Shown in pieces: positions 35,181 to 43,883 of a stretch of DNA of 64,000 bases. Each line of letters opens with the position of its first letter. The first letter of the stretch is position 1. Both the position numbers and the translations under genes were made by a program. This stretch comes from Pandoraea iniqua. Lineage in GTDB: Bacteria > Pseudomonadota > Gammaproteobacteria > Burkholderiales > Burkholderiaceae. The stretch is from NCBI RefSeq assembly GCF_902459685.1, contig NZ_CABPSF010000001.1, forward strand, positions 248,001 through 312,000, written 5' to 3'. The notes under the pieces are model-generated. The model was not told where the DNA came from. It ran no database searches and worked only from the letters and a program-made list of their open reading frames with translations.

Positions 35181-37511
35181 ATGAGTGCAAGGGCTCATGG
35201 ACTGGCGCGCAATCAACGACGACGCACACCGACACCGATCATGATGCAACGCAAGCCGCTGGCCCTCGCGATGATGGCCCTCTTCGCAACGCCGCTCGCC
35301 ACCACCTTCGCTACGCCTGCGATGGCCCAAAGCGCCACTTCCGGGGCCTCTTCTAGCGCGCCGGCCACTGCCACACCGGCCGCGCCTACCGCCGAAGCAC
35401 AGACCGCCCCGGCCGCCAACGCACCCGCCGCAGCGCTGCCGCAGACCGAGGTGTCCGGCACGTCGATTCGCGACGAATACCAACGCGACGTCTCGACCGT
35501 CGGCGGCAAGGTGCCGACCGCCATTCGCGACATTCCGCAATCGGTGACGGTCATCGACAAGGCCGTGATGCAGGCGCAGGGGGCGACCTCATTTGCCGAT
35601 GCGTTGCGCAATTCGCCGGCCATCACCATCGGCGGCGCGGAAGGCGGCCAGATCGGTAACAACATCAACTTGCGCGGTTTCACGGCGCGCACCGACATTT
35701 ATCTCGACGGGTTCCGCGATCGCGGCCAGTACTATCGCGACACGTTCTATCTCGACTCCATCGAAGTGCTGGAAGGCCCGTCGTCGATGCTGTTCGGCCG
35801 GGGCTCGACCGGTGGCGTCATCAATCAGGTGAGCAAGCAGGCCAACCTCAAGCCGCTCAATGAAGTCTCGGGCACCATCGGCACCAACGACCGCTATCGC
35901 ACGTCGTTCGACTTCAACCATCCGCTCTCGGATACGGCGGCGTTCCGTATCAACGGCTTCGCGCAGGACATTCACACCACGCGCGACGTCATGAGCAGTC
36001 AGGACTTCGGCATTGCCCCCACGCTCAAGCTCGGTATCGGCACGCCCACGCAGATCACTCTGTCGGCGCTCATCGAGCATAACCACGACATGCCCGACTA
36101 CGGCACCGTGGGCTACAACGGCAGCCCGCTGCCGATCCCGAAGAACCAGTTCTACGGCCTGACGACCGATCGCACGGTGCAGGACGTGATGAGCTTCTCG
36201 GCCAAGATCGAACACAAGTTCGACGACAGCCTGAAGATCACCAACCAGACGCAGTACAGCCGCTATGTGATCGACGCCATCGAGACCGCGCCGCACGCGG
36301 TAGGCGTGCCCAACGGGTCGGGCGGTTTCACGGCACTGCCGGTGGGAAAAACGGCGGGCATCCCGTCGTATTCGCTCGATCAGCTCTGGGTGCAGTTGCA
36401 GAGTCACGACCGCAAGATCACCGACACGTCGCTCTATAACCAGACCGATGTCGTGAAGACGTTCGACACGGGGCCGTTCAAGCACACGCTGATCGCCGGC
36501 GCGGAAGTCGGGCGCGATACCTATGAGAACCAGACTTACCTGCGCACGGGCGCGGGGCAGGCGTCGGGCTTTCTGGGCTGGATTCCGGCGAGCAGCCAGG
36601 CGTATTACTCGAACCTGCCGAACGTGACGCAGACCACCGGCAACCTCGCGCAAGGCAGCGCGGAGTCGGTGGCGTTTTATGCGAACGACACGATCGAGCT
36701 GACAAAGCAGTGGAAGCTCGTCGGCGGTTTGCGCTGGGATCGCTACAAGGCGCAACTCTCGAACACGATCAGTGCGCCGGGTTACGCCACGCAGACCGTC
36801 AACTATACGAGTGTGCGCACGGGCCTGATCTATCAGCCGAGCGAATCGCAGTCGTATTACTTCTCGTACGGCACGTCGTTCAACCCGTCGCTCGAACAGC
36901 TCACCGTCACCAACAACACGCAGGCGCTGCCGCCCGAGACGAACCAGTCGTTCGAAGTGGGCAGCAAGTGGAACCTGTTCGACGACAGCCTCTCGATCAA
37001 CACCGCGCTGTTTCAGGTCACGCAGAACAACTCGCGCACGCAGACCGGCACCAGCGGCGAGTTCACCGACGCAGGCAAGGTGCGCATCCGCGGCGCCGAG
37101 GTCGGCGTGACGGGCCATATCACCTCTAACTGGCAGGTGATGGGCGGCTACATGTTCCTGAACTCGCAGGTGCTGCAAGCGAACGACGGTACGCAGGGCA
37201 ATGTGCTCGCCAACACGCCGCGTCACTCGGTCACGTTGTGGTCGACGTATACGCTGGGGCATTGGGAAGTGGGTGGCGGCATGAACTACATGTCGATGCG
37301 CTATGCCGCGAATACGAACCTGATTCGTGTGGGTGGCTACACGCGCTGGGACGCGACCGTGGCCTACCATCAGCCGAAATACGATATTCGTCTCAACCTG
37401 CTGAACGTGTTCAACAAGAACTACTTCGATGCGTTGATTCCGTCGGATGGCGGGCGTGCGGTGCCGGGCGTCGGACGCACGGCAATGCTCACGGGCACGT
37501 ATCGGTTCTGA
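35181..37511 (+). CDS. TonB-dependent siderophore receptor (Fiu/PiuA-like)
   Basis: Outer-membrane iron-siderophore receptor of about 776 residues. After a signal peptide (MMQRKPLALAMMALFATPL, AMAQ cleavage) comes an Ala/Thr/Pro-rich spacer, a possible TonB box near LPQTEVSG, a plug domain (IRDIPQSVTVIDKAVMQAQG; NNINLRGF; EVLEGPSSMLFGRGSTGGVI) and a 22-strand barrel. It ends ...GRTAMLTGTYRF with the terminal Phe required for barrel assembly. No N-terminal signalling (STN) domain is present. The start is ATG 35181 or 35241 (MMQRK); the promoter at 35048 rules out the frame start at 35040. With piuC downstream and the Fur-box promoter, it fits catecholate-type iron uptake. Confidence 0.92.
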   Translation: MSARAHGLARNQRRRTPTPIMMQRKPLALAMMALFATPLATTFATPAMAQSATSGASSSAPATATPAAPTAEAQTAPAANAPAAALPQTEVSGTSIRDEYQRDVSTVGGKVPTAIRDIPQSVTVIDKAVMQAQGATSFADALRNSPAITIGGAEGGQIGNNINLRGFTARTDIYLDGFRDRGQYYRDTFYLDSIEVLEGPSSMLFGRGSTGGVINQVSKQANLKPLNEVSGTIGTNDRYRTSFDFNHPLSDTAAFRINGFAQDIHTTRDVMSSQDFGIAPTLKLGIGTPTQITLSALIEHNHDMPDYGTVGYNGSPLPIPKNQFYGLTTDRTVQDVMSFSAKIEHKFDDSLKITNQTQYSRYVIDAIETAPHAVGVPNGSGGFTALPVGKTAGIPSYSLDQLWVQLQSHDRKITDTSLYNQTDVVKTFDTGPFKHTLIAGAEVGRDTYENQTYLRTGAGQASGFLGWIPASSQAYYSNLPNVTQTTGNLAQGSAESVAFYANDTIELTKQWKLVGGLRWDRYKAQLSNTISAPGYATQTVNYTSVRTGLIYQPSESQSYYFSYGTSFNPSLEQLTVTNNTQALPPETNQSFEVGSKWNLFDDSLSINTALFQVTQNNSRTQTGTSGEFTDAGKVRIRGAEVGVTGHITSNWQVMGGYMFLNSQVLQANDGTQGNVLANTPRHSVTLWSTYTLGHWEVGGGMNYMSMRYAANTNLIRVGGYTRWDATVAYHQPKYDIRLNLLNVFNKNYFDALIPSDGGRAVPGVGRTAMLTGTYRF

Positions 37512-37615
37512 TGCGGTTGGCGTTGTCCGCAGGGAGGGTCACCGTCGCGGCTTGACCCATCGCAAGCGGGCGGCCGCTGCGCTGGCCGGGTCCGGCCAAA
37601 ATGACGGACAATACG

Positions 37616-37650
37616 AGGCGCGAGCCGGCGGTGTCGCCGCGCTCGCGCCT
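37616..37650 (+). repeat. Very stable hairpin between the receptor and piuC
   Basis: AGGCGCGAGC (37616-37625) pairs perfectly with GCTCGCGCCT (37641-37650), and the enclosed CGGCG/CGCCG adds five more pairs around a GTGT loop. No T-run follows, and it ends 10 bases before the piuC ribosome site. A second short dyad TGGCCGG/CCGGCCA lies at 37583-37598. It may limit read-through, protect an mRNA end or tune piuC translation. Confidence 0.65.
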
Positions 37651-37676
37651 TGCTATTTCACGAGGGATGCCCGCCG

Positions 37677-38363
37677 ATGTTGCTGCATGTGCCAAATGTC
37701 CTCAGCCCCGATCAGGTGCGCTGGGTGCGCGCCAAACTGGATAACGCCGGAGACGCCTGGGTGGACGGGCTGGCTACGGCCGGCTATCAGGGCGCGCCCG
37801 TCAAACAGAATCAGCAGATCGACGAACGCTCGGCCATCGCGCGGGAGTTGGGCGACGTGATTCTCGGGGCGCTCGAACGCCATCCGCTTTTCATCAGTGC
37901 CGCGCTGCCGAACAAGGTCTATGCGCCGATGTTCAACCGTTACGGCGAGGGCATGCACTTCGGCAACCACGTCGACGGGGCGATTCGACTGCAACCGGGC
38001 AGCGGCATGCGCATTCGCACCGACGTGTCGGCCACGCTGTTTCTCGCGAACCCCGACGAATACGACGGTGGCGAGCTGGTGATAGAAGACCAGTACGGCG
38101 CGCATCAGGTGAAGCTGCCGGCGGGCGATATGGTGTTGTACCCGGCGACCAGCCTGCATCGCGTCAACGCGATCACACGCGGCTCGCGCGTGGGCTGCTT
38201 CTTCTGGGTACAAAGTCTGGTGAAGGACGACACGCAGCGCACGCTGCTCTTCGACATGGACAACGCGATCCAGCGGCTCAATTCATCCGACGCGGATGAG
38301 ACGGCGCGCCGCACGCTGATCGGCTGTTATCACAACCTGCTGCGGATCTGGAGCGAGACCTGA
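37677..38363 (+). CDS. piuC: Fe2+/2-oxoglutarate-dependent PKHD-type hydroxylase (PiuC/YbiX)
   Basis: A 228-residue dioxygenase. The double-stranded beta-helix core carries the iron triad His98-x-Asp100 ([10 protein letters not shown]) and His161 ([11 protein letters not shown]), with an Arg at about 168-171 for 2-oxoglutarate. YbiX/PiuC genes habitually sit beside Fiu/PiuA-type receptors, as here, and are iron-regulated; their biochemical role in siderophore use is not settled. ATG 37677 has CGAGGGA upstream; an earlier in-frame start (37650) falls inside the hairpin. Confidence 0.92.
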   Translation: MLLHVPNVLSPDQVRWVRAKLDNAGDAWVDGLATAGYQGAPVKQNQQIDERSAIARELGDVILGALERHPLFISAALPNKVYAPMFNRYGEGMHFGNHVDGAIRLQPGSGMRIRTDVSATLFLANPDEYDGGELVIEDQYGAHQVKLPAGDMVLYPATSLHRVNAITRGSRVGCFFWVQSLVKDDTQRTLLFDMDNAIQRLNSSDADETARRTLIGCYHNLLRIWSET

Positions 38364-38401
38364 GCCACGTGGCTCACCGGTTCGCCAGTTCGCCAAGTCA
38401 T

Positions 38402-38432
38402 AAAAAAACGCCCGGTCCCAATGGACCGGGCG
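38402..38432 (-). terminator. Rho-independent terminator for the Spy-like gene
   Basis: On the minus strand CGCCCGGTCC and GGACCGGGCG form a ten-bp stem with a four-base loop followed by seven T residues (38408-38402). On the plus strand there is no T-run, so it mainly serves the minus-strand gene, though it also lies 40 bp after piuC. Confidence 0.85.
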
Positions 38433-38506
38433 TGTCACGAAGCGCCGGACTGTCGCGTCCGGCTGCGCTGGCCTCGCGCTTGTTATGGCTCGGCTTATGA
38501 CTCGAC

Positions 38507-39070
38507 TTACTGAGCAGCCGGCGGCGTCGCTGCCGGGGCACCCGGGGCGCCCTTGTGCATCTGCTGACGATGCTGCATGGCCTTGTCGTGCCAGTCTTTC
38601 ATCTTGGCCCAGCGTGCTTTGATGGCGCTGCTCACGAGGGTTTTCTGGCCGTCGTCCAGACCGTTATAGACATTCAACCAGGCATCCTCGGTCTGGCTAC
38701 GAAGCTGACGGTTCTGATCGAATTCCTTCTCACGGGCGGCGCGCATGCCGGCCAGATCGAGAATCTTCTGATCCTTCGCCTGCATCATCGACTGACGCAA
38801 TTGCTGGCCGTTCTGGCGCATCGCGTCATGGTTCTGCTTCGACGTGGCCACCGCTTGCTGCCAGGCTTGTTCCTGTTGCGGGTTGAGCTTCAGTTGATCG
38901 TGCAACTTCTTGATGTCGCCCAGCCCCCACGGACCGTGACCGCCGCGCATATGGTGCATCGCGGCTTGCGGACCCGTGGCCGGCGCGGTGGCGTCGGCGG
39001 CATGGGCAAGGCCAAACATCGAAGTGGCGACGAGGACGGCCGACGCAGCGGCGATCTTCAGTTTGCGCAT
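38507..39070 (-). CDS. Spy/CpxP-like periplasmic protein (LTXXQ-type)
   Basis: A 187-residue exported helical protein. Signal peptide MRKLKIAAASAVLVATSMFGLAHA is followed by a His/Met/Gly-rich patch (AMHHMRGGHGPWG), then long amphipathic helices rich in Gln, Lys and Met (LNPQQEQAWQQAVATSKQ; KEFDQNRQLRSQTEDAW), and a Pro/Ala tail. The LNPQQ..AW element corresponds to the LTxxQ motif of Spy/CpxP chaperones. AGGAG precedes ATG 39070 and a terminator follows. It may buffer envelope protein unfolding or metals (the His/Met patch), which is inference. Confidence 0.8.
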   Translation of the reverse strand: MRKLKIAAASAVLVATSMFGLAHAADATAPATGPQAAMHHMRGGHGPWGLGDIKKLHDQLKLNPQQEQAWQQAVATSKQNHDAMRQNGQQLRQSMMQAKDQKILDLAGMRAAREKEFDQNRQLRSQTEDAWLNVYNGLDDGQKTLVSSAIKARWAKMKDWHDKAMQHRQQMHKGAPGAPAATPPAAQ

Positions 39071-39314
39071 GGTGTTGACTCCTGTTGATACTGCCGGAAT
39101 TGGCATTTTCAGAGTAAGTCATCGCCCCGCTGAACAAGTTGCAAAGTGCAACGGCCGTATTACTCAACGTTACCAGCGCCCGCTTTCGCAATATTCCGAA
39201 ACGACTCGGCCCGCTTGTGCCGTTTATGTTCGACAGAGGCGGGCCGTTGTGAACAACCGCACGACAGTGAGGAACGCTTTCAGTTCCCCGCTTTCAGGCT
39301 GGCTCAGGCGTTGC

Positions 39315-39722
39315 TCAATCCCACGCGCCGCGGCCACCCGACACGCTGTAGCGGCCGGCGCCAAAGAGAATCACGCACAGGCCCATGAACAGATAGAAGC
39401 CTTGCAGTTCGAGTGCCCAGCCGCCGGTCTTCGACAGTTCGCCGAGTTGGCTCAGGTGCACCAGCGAGAAAGCGACGAGCATGTTGCCCACCACCAGCAC
39501 GCCGCCCAGACGGGTTAGCACGCCGAGAATCAACAGTACCGGTGCGAGAACTTCGCCCAGATAGGCACCGTAAGCGAGAAAACTCGGCAGGCCATGCGAG
39601 GTGATCATGCCTTCGATGAATCCGACGCCGTTGATCACTTTGCTCACGCCGTGAAACAGCAGCAGGATACCGAGGGTAAGACGCAGGATCAGTTTGCCAA
39701 GATCGTCTTTGGTGCTCTGCAT
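39315..39722 (-). CDS. DoxX family membrane protein
   Basis: A 135-residue inner-membrane protein with four hydrophobic segments: LILRLTLGILLLFHGVSKV, FLAYGAYLGEVLAPVLLILG, LGGVLVVGNMLVAFSLVH and LQGFYLFMGLCVILFGAG. This is the DoxX pattern. Some members take part in membrane redox stress responses; the role here is unknown. ATG 39722 has AAGGAG upstream. It is a single gene, divergent from the repeat protein and followed by the spy-like gene 244 bp away. Confidence 0.85.
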   Translation of the reverse strand: MQSTKDDLGKLILRLTLGILLLFHGVSKVINGVGFIEGMITSHGLPSFLAYGAYLGEVLAPVLLILGVLTRLGGVLVVGNMLVAFSLVHLSQLGELSKTGGWALELQGFYLFMGLCVILFGAGRYSVSGGRGAWD

Positions 39723-40094
39723 AGTAAGGCTCCTTCCTTTCTTGCGGATGTGCGCAACGGGGGCTGATGGGTTCGGGGTTCGGTCGGCGCTCGAGCGGCT
39801 CGCGCGCCTTGCAAATCGGCACCACTGTATCAAATCGTTACCGCGCTGTCTGCGGGACTCCCAACCTTTTCAGGCACTTGGCAAGAATTCCCTGTGGCCC
39901 GCTGATTACAGCCGGTTACTTTTGCGGCGAGCCCGTTACACGGCGGCTGTCGGCGGGCGGGCGCCGGGGCACGTTATTCGCCTTAAGGACACGGCAAACG
40001 ATCGGCAATCCCGCCGACGGTACCGGGCCCCGACCGGCATCAGGCCGACGTGGTGCGCCAGCGGCCCACCGCGCAAGCAAATAAGGAATCCATC
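39723..40094. other. Divergent intergenic region, 372 bp
   Basis: No gene is supported here. It must hold the promoters of the DoxX gene (minus) and of the duplicated periplasmic protein (plus). I see no confident -35/-10 pair or long dyad. Confidence 0.4.
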
Positions 40095-40682
40095 ATGAAC
40101 GTTCGTAAAACTCTGATCCTGAGCGCCGTGACTGTTGCCCTCGGTGGCGTGTTCGCCGGGCAAGCCTTCGCCCAGAGCACGGCGACCGAAACCTCGCGCG
40201 ACATCAACCAGCAGCAACGCATCGAGAACGGTCTGAAGAGCGGCCAGTTGAGCACCAAGGAAGCGTCGAGTCTCGAGAAGGGCGAAGCCAAGATCGATCG
40301 CATGCAGGCGCACGCCGATCGCACCGGCGACACGGCTGCCCAGAAGGCCCGCATCGCTGCGGCGCAGAATCATGAAAGCGCCAAGATTGCGCAGGCGAAG
40401 AGCAACGGCGTCGTGGCCAACCCGAATTCCAAGTCGTCCGAGCGGATGCAGGCCGACGTGCAACGCAACGTGAATCAGCAGAAGCGCATCGCTCAGGGGC
40501 AGGCCGCAGGCACGCTCGACAACCATCAGGTCGGCAGCCTCGAGCACGGTCAGGCGCATGTCGATACGGCGGAAGCGCATGCGGGCAAGAACGGCCATGT
40601 GAGCGCGGGCGAGCAAGCCGGTATTCAACACAAGGAAAACCATCAGAGCAACCGCATCCGTCAGGACAAGACGAACGGATAA
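40095..40682 (+). CDS. Hypothetical exported protein with internal duplication
   Basis: A 195-residue secreted or periplasmic protein of unrecognised function. A clear signal peptide (MNVRKTLILSAVTVALGGVF, cleavage near AFAQ) is followed by two homologous halves of about 65 residues. Half one begins INQQQRIENGLKSGQLS and ends AKSNG; half two begins VNQQKRIAQGQAAGTLD and ends DKTNG. Shared positions include NQQ.RI..G...G.L, SLE.G.A..D and the closing (S/T)NG. Composition is rich in Gln, Lys, Ala, His and Asn, with no Cys or membrane segment, so it is soluble and highly helical or flexible. AAGGA precedes ATG 40095 and a terminator lies about 100 bp downstream, making it monocistronic. Confidence 0.82.
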   Translation: MNVRKTLILSAVTVALGGVFAGQAFAQSTATETSRDINQQQRIENGLKSGQLSTKEASSLEKGEAKIDRMQAHADRTGDTAAQKARIAAAQNHESAKIAQAKSNGVVANPNSKSSERMQADVQRNVNQQKRIAQGQAAGTLDNHQVGSLEHGQAHVDTAEAHAGKNGHVSAGEQAGIQHKENHQSNRIRQDKTNG

Positions 40683-40787
40683 CGGACTGCGCCCCGGCCC
40701 AGCGGCCTAAGCTTCACGGGTCCGCCAAAACCACACGCACGCGCAGTACGGAAGCGGTATGCAAAGCAGCGCCGTCATAAGGCGCTT

Positions 40788-40820
40788 GCGCCACCCCTCA
40801 CCGGGTGGCGCTTTTGTTTT
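40788..40820 (+). terminator. Rho-independent terminator
   Basis: GCGCCACCC (40788-40796) and GGGTGGCGC (40803-40811) form a nine-bp stem with a six-base loop, followed by TTTTGTTTT. It ends the transcript of the duplicated exported protein. Confidence 0.85.
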
Positions 40821-40897
40821 GGGGCCCGGTGCGGCGCCGGATGGGGCTATCATCGTCGTCACGAACTCAATAACGATTCACGACAAGGATGATCAGG

Positions 40898-41299
40898 ATG
40901 GAGCTGGTGCAAGCGCAGAAGATGCTCGAAGAACTCGTCTCGCCGTGGGTGCGGCAACTGAATTTGCAGATCGTGGAGACGGGGGCCGGGCAAAGCGAGT
41001 TGCGTCTGCCGTTCGACGCGGCGTTCAAACATGGCGGCGGCGTCATCTGCGGTCAGGTGTTCATGGCGGTGGCCGATACGGCGATGGTCGTGGCGTTGTC
41101 GGCGGCGCTTGGCGGCTTTCAACCGATGACGACGGTGACGTTGAACACGCAGTTCATGCGCCCCGTGACGGAAGGCGATCTGCGCGTGATCGCGCGCATT
41201 TTGCGCCGGGGCAAGAATCTGGTGTTCGGCGAGATCGAGATTTTCGACGCGTCCGGCAAGATGGCTGTGCATGCGACCACGACGTACGCATTGCTCTGA
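40898..41299 (+). CDS. PaaI-type hotdog-fold thioesterase
   Basis: A 133-residue single hotdog domain (LNLQIVETGAGQSELRLPFD; GGVICGQVFMAVADTAMVVAL; MTTVTLNTQFMRPVTEGDLRV). The GG-Q...DTA segment holds the usual active-site Asp region of PaaI-like acyl-CoA thioesterases. ATG 40898 has AAGGA eight bases upstream; ATG 40889 is the alternative. It lies 55 bp before the patatin-like gene in the same direction and may be co-transcribed with it, suggesting lipid or acyl-CoA turnover. Confidence 0.85.
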   Translation: MELVQAQKMLEELVSPWVRQLNLQIVETGAGQSELRLPFDAAFKHGGGVICGQVFMAVADTAMVVALSAALGGFQPMTTVTLNTQFMRPVTEGDLRVIARILRRGKNLVFGEIEIFDASGKMAVHATTTYALL

Positions 41300-41354
41300 G
41301 CGCAGCATCGGCAAACGTATCGACACGACGGACTGACGGAGCAGGGAGGCTACG

Positions 41355-42203
41355 GTGTTCGATCAGATTGTATTTGCCGGCGGCGGCAATCGCTGCTGGT
41401 GGCAGGCGGGGTTTTGGGAGCGGGTGACGCGTGAGGTGCCGTTGCGCCCGCGTGTCATTGCCGGTATCTCGGCGGGGGCGGCCACGGCCTGCATGTTGCA
41501 CATGCGCGCGTCGGACTGGGTGATGGATTACTACCGGCAGGCGCTCGCGGACAATCGCAAGAACGCCTATTGGGGCAACCTGCTGCGGCGTGAGCGCGTG
41601 TTTCCGCACTATCGGATTTACCGTCAGGCGTTACTCGACATCTACGACGGCCAGTTGGAGAAGCTCGCCGCCGGGCCGGAAATTCGTGTCGGCGTTTCGC
41701 ATATCCCGCGTTGGCTGGGGCCGAGATCGGCGACGGCGGCGGGGCTCGTGGCTTACAACATCGATAAACACGTGCGGCGCACGCTGCACCCGACGCTCGC
41801 GCGGCAACTGGGGTTTCGACCTGAATTTGTCCGGGCGCAGGATTGTGCGACGACCTCGGATCTGGCCGACCTGATGTTGCAGTCGTCGTGCACGCCGCCG
41901 TTCACGCCGATCTTGCGGCGAGGCGGCCGGGCAGTGCTCGATGGGGGCATGGTGGACAACGTGCCCGTCGACGCGCTGGACGCGACGCCGGGGCAGGTGT
42001 TGGTGCTGGTGACGCGGCGCTATCCGCGGCCGCAAATTTTCACGCAGCACCACGCGGGGCAGGACCGGTTGTATGTGCAGCCGTCAGTGCCGGTGCCGAT
42101 CTCCAGTTGGGATTACACGCGGCCCGACATGATGGGGCCGGCGTATGACCTCGGTAGAAAGGATGGCGAGACGTTCCTGCGCCATCTGGAGACGTTGGGG
42201 TAG
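41355..42203 (+). CDS. Patatin-like phospholipase family protein
   Basis: A 282-residue lipid acyl hydrolase candidate. The oxyanion-hole glycines (FAGGGNR), nucleophile elbow GISAG with Ser39, and the DGG box with Asp196 of the catalytic dyad are all present. There is no signal peptide or outer-membrane domain, so it is cytoplasmic or membrane-peripheral. GTG 41355 is used because GGGAGG lies at 41344-41349. It converges with the D-2-hydroxyacid dehydrogenase. Confidence 0.88.
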   Translation: MFDQIVFAGGGNRCWWQAGFWERVTREVPLRPRVIAGISAGAATACMLHMRASDWVMDYYRQALADNRKNAYWGNLLRRERVFPHYRIYRQALLDIYDGQLEKLAAGPEIRVGVSHIPRWLGPRSATAAGLVAYNIDKHVRRTLHPTLARQLGFRPEFVRAQDCATTSDLADLMLQSSCTPPFTPILRRGGRAVLDGGMVDNVPVDALDATPGQVLVLVTRRYPRPQIFTQHHAGQDRLYVQPSVPVPISSWDYTRPDMMGPAYDLGRKDGETFLRHLETLG

Positions 42204-42292
42204 TTGGGGCAGCTCACCGAACCGCACGACAGCATTGCCGGGTTCGTCAGATTTGCTGCATCTGCCGAACCCGATGCCAGATGGCCGTTCGC

Positions 42293-43303
42293 TTAACGGC
42301 CGAAGCCCAGCAACGCGGCCGGGTTCGCGACATGTGCGCGGTCGCCGTTCAGGAAGTCGACGATGTTCTGGAACGCCACCCGGAAGTAAAGCTCGTAGCT
42401 TTCGTGCTCGACGTAGCCGATGTGCGGCGTGCAGACGCAGTTCTCGAGACGCAGCAGCGGGTTGCCTTGCAGAATCGGCTCGCTCTCGAAGACGTCGATC
42501 GCCGCCATGCCCGGGCGCCCGCGATTGAGCGCCGTGATGAGGCCGTTTTCTTCCACCAGTTCGGCGCGGCTCGTATTCACGAAAAGCGCTGTCGGCTTCA
42601 TCTGCTGAAGGTCTTCGAGTTTGACGATGTGGCGCGTCTCGTCGTTCAGGCGAAGATGCACCGAGAGCACATCGCTTTGCGTGAAGAGTTCTTCCTTGCT
42701 GTCTGCCACGCGCAGACCATCGGCCGTAGCCGCGGCCCGTGAGCCTTCGCGACCCCACACCATCACTTCCATGCCGAAAGCTTTGGCGTAGCCCGCGACG
42801 AGCTTGCCGATCTTGCCGTAGCCCCAGAGGCCGAGCGTCTGGCCGCGCAGCACCTGACCGAGACCGAAGTTCGGCGGCATGCTCGACGACTTCAGGCCCG
42901 ACTGCTGCCAGGCGCCGTGCTTGAGACTGGAGACATATTGGGGAATGCGGCGCTGGGCCGCCATGATCAGCGCCCAGGTGAGTTCGGCGGGAGCTGTGGG
43001 GGAGCCGACACCTTCAAGCACGGCCACACCGCGCGCGGTGCAGGCGTCGATGTCGATATGGTTACCCGCACGCCCGGTCTGGCTGATGACGCGCAGACGC
43101 GGCAGTTTGTCGATGAGCTGGGCGGTGATTGCCGTGCGTTCGCGAATCAGTACCAGCACCTCGGCTTCGCCGATACGGGCGCTGAGCTGGCCGACGCCCT
43201 TGACGGTGTTGTTGAAGACTTTGACGTCGTGTCCGGCGAGCAGGGAAAAGCAGTCGAGCTTGCGAACGGCGTCCTGATAGTCGTCGAGAATGGCAATTTT
43301 CAT
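42293..43303 (-). CDS. D-2-hydroxyacid dehydrogenase family protein
   Basis: A 336-residue NAD(P)-dependent dehydrogenase. The Rossmann motif LGLWGYGKIGKLVAGYAKAFG (about 157-177) and the catalytic Arg246 (NTSRAELV), Glu275 (DVFESEP) and His294 (CTPHIGYVEHE) are intact. Such enzymes interconvert 2-keto and D-2-hydroxy acids, as in serine synthesis or glyoxylate and pyruvate metabolism; the substrate is not determined. ATG 43303 (MKIAILDDYQD) is the homology start. Confidence 0.88.
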   Translation of the reverse strand: MKIAILDDYQDAVRKLDCFSLLAGHDVKVFNNTVKGVGQLSARIGEAEVLVLIRERTAITAQLIDKLPRLRVISQTGRAGNHIDIDACTARGVAVLEGVGSPTAPAELTWALIMAAQRRIPQYVSSLKHGAWQQSGLKSSSMPPNFGLGQVLRGQTLGLWGYGKIGKLVAGYAKAFGMEVMVWGREGSRAAATADGLRVADSKEELFTQSDVLSVHLRLNDETRHIVKLEDLQQMKPTALFVNTSRAELVEENGLITALNRGRPGMAAIDVFESEPILQGNPLLRLENCVCTPHIGYVEHESYELYFRVAFQNIVDFLNGDRAHVANPAALLGFGR

Positions 43304-43883
43304 GGCAAAGCGTAATCGGTTCCGCGCACGGCCTGTGGGCCGCGTGCTGACGTAACAGTTGTCGGAGGCCGCCATGTTCGGCGGGCGCACTGGTCGTTGA
43401 CTCGGCTGGCGCCCATCCGGCAAAACCCGGACAAAAGTCGGGCAAAACCCGCACCAGCCTTGTTGCGACGCAGCACCGGCGCGATTTGCGCGGTGGTATG
43501 CTGACGCCTCGTTTTGCATAGTATGGCAGGTGTCCTGGCAACCATGGCGAAACCGCCCAAACACGATGGCAAAAAATCGAACCCACCCCGCAAAAACAAG
43601 TCGGAACCGGTGAGCGAGACGCCTGCTGCGCACCTACCCGTGCGCATGTTGCCCCCTGCCTTCCCGCGTGTGCCGCACGATGTGCGATGCGCTCCCTATT
43701 TCACGCGGCCCGTGCCGGTGGGCGCCGGATTCTCCGGTGCACATGGCAAGCGGCGGGACATGGTTGTGCGTCCGGTATCCCCAACCGGCCGTGCTGTCCC
43801 GGCGCTCCGACACCCAGCGGTGCCCGCGCGACGAACGCCCCGCGTTCGCCCCGATTTACCGACTCTGCATGGAGACAACCCCC
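43304..43883. other. Divergent intergenic region, 580 bp, no gene supported
   Basis: This is the longest gene-free gap but one. Short open frames here (for example 43514-43900) have Pro/Arg-rich shadow composition and no ribosome site. It must contain promoters for the dehydrogenase (minus) and pckG (plus); no confident elements or long dyads were found by eye. Confidence 0.4.
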
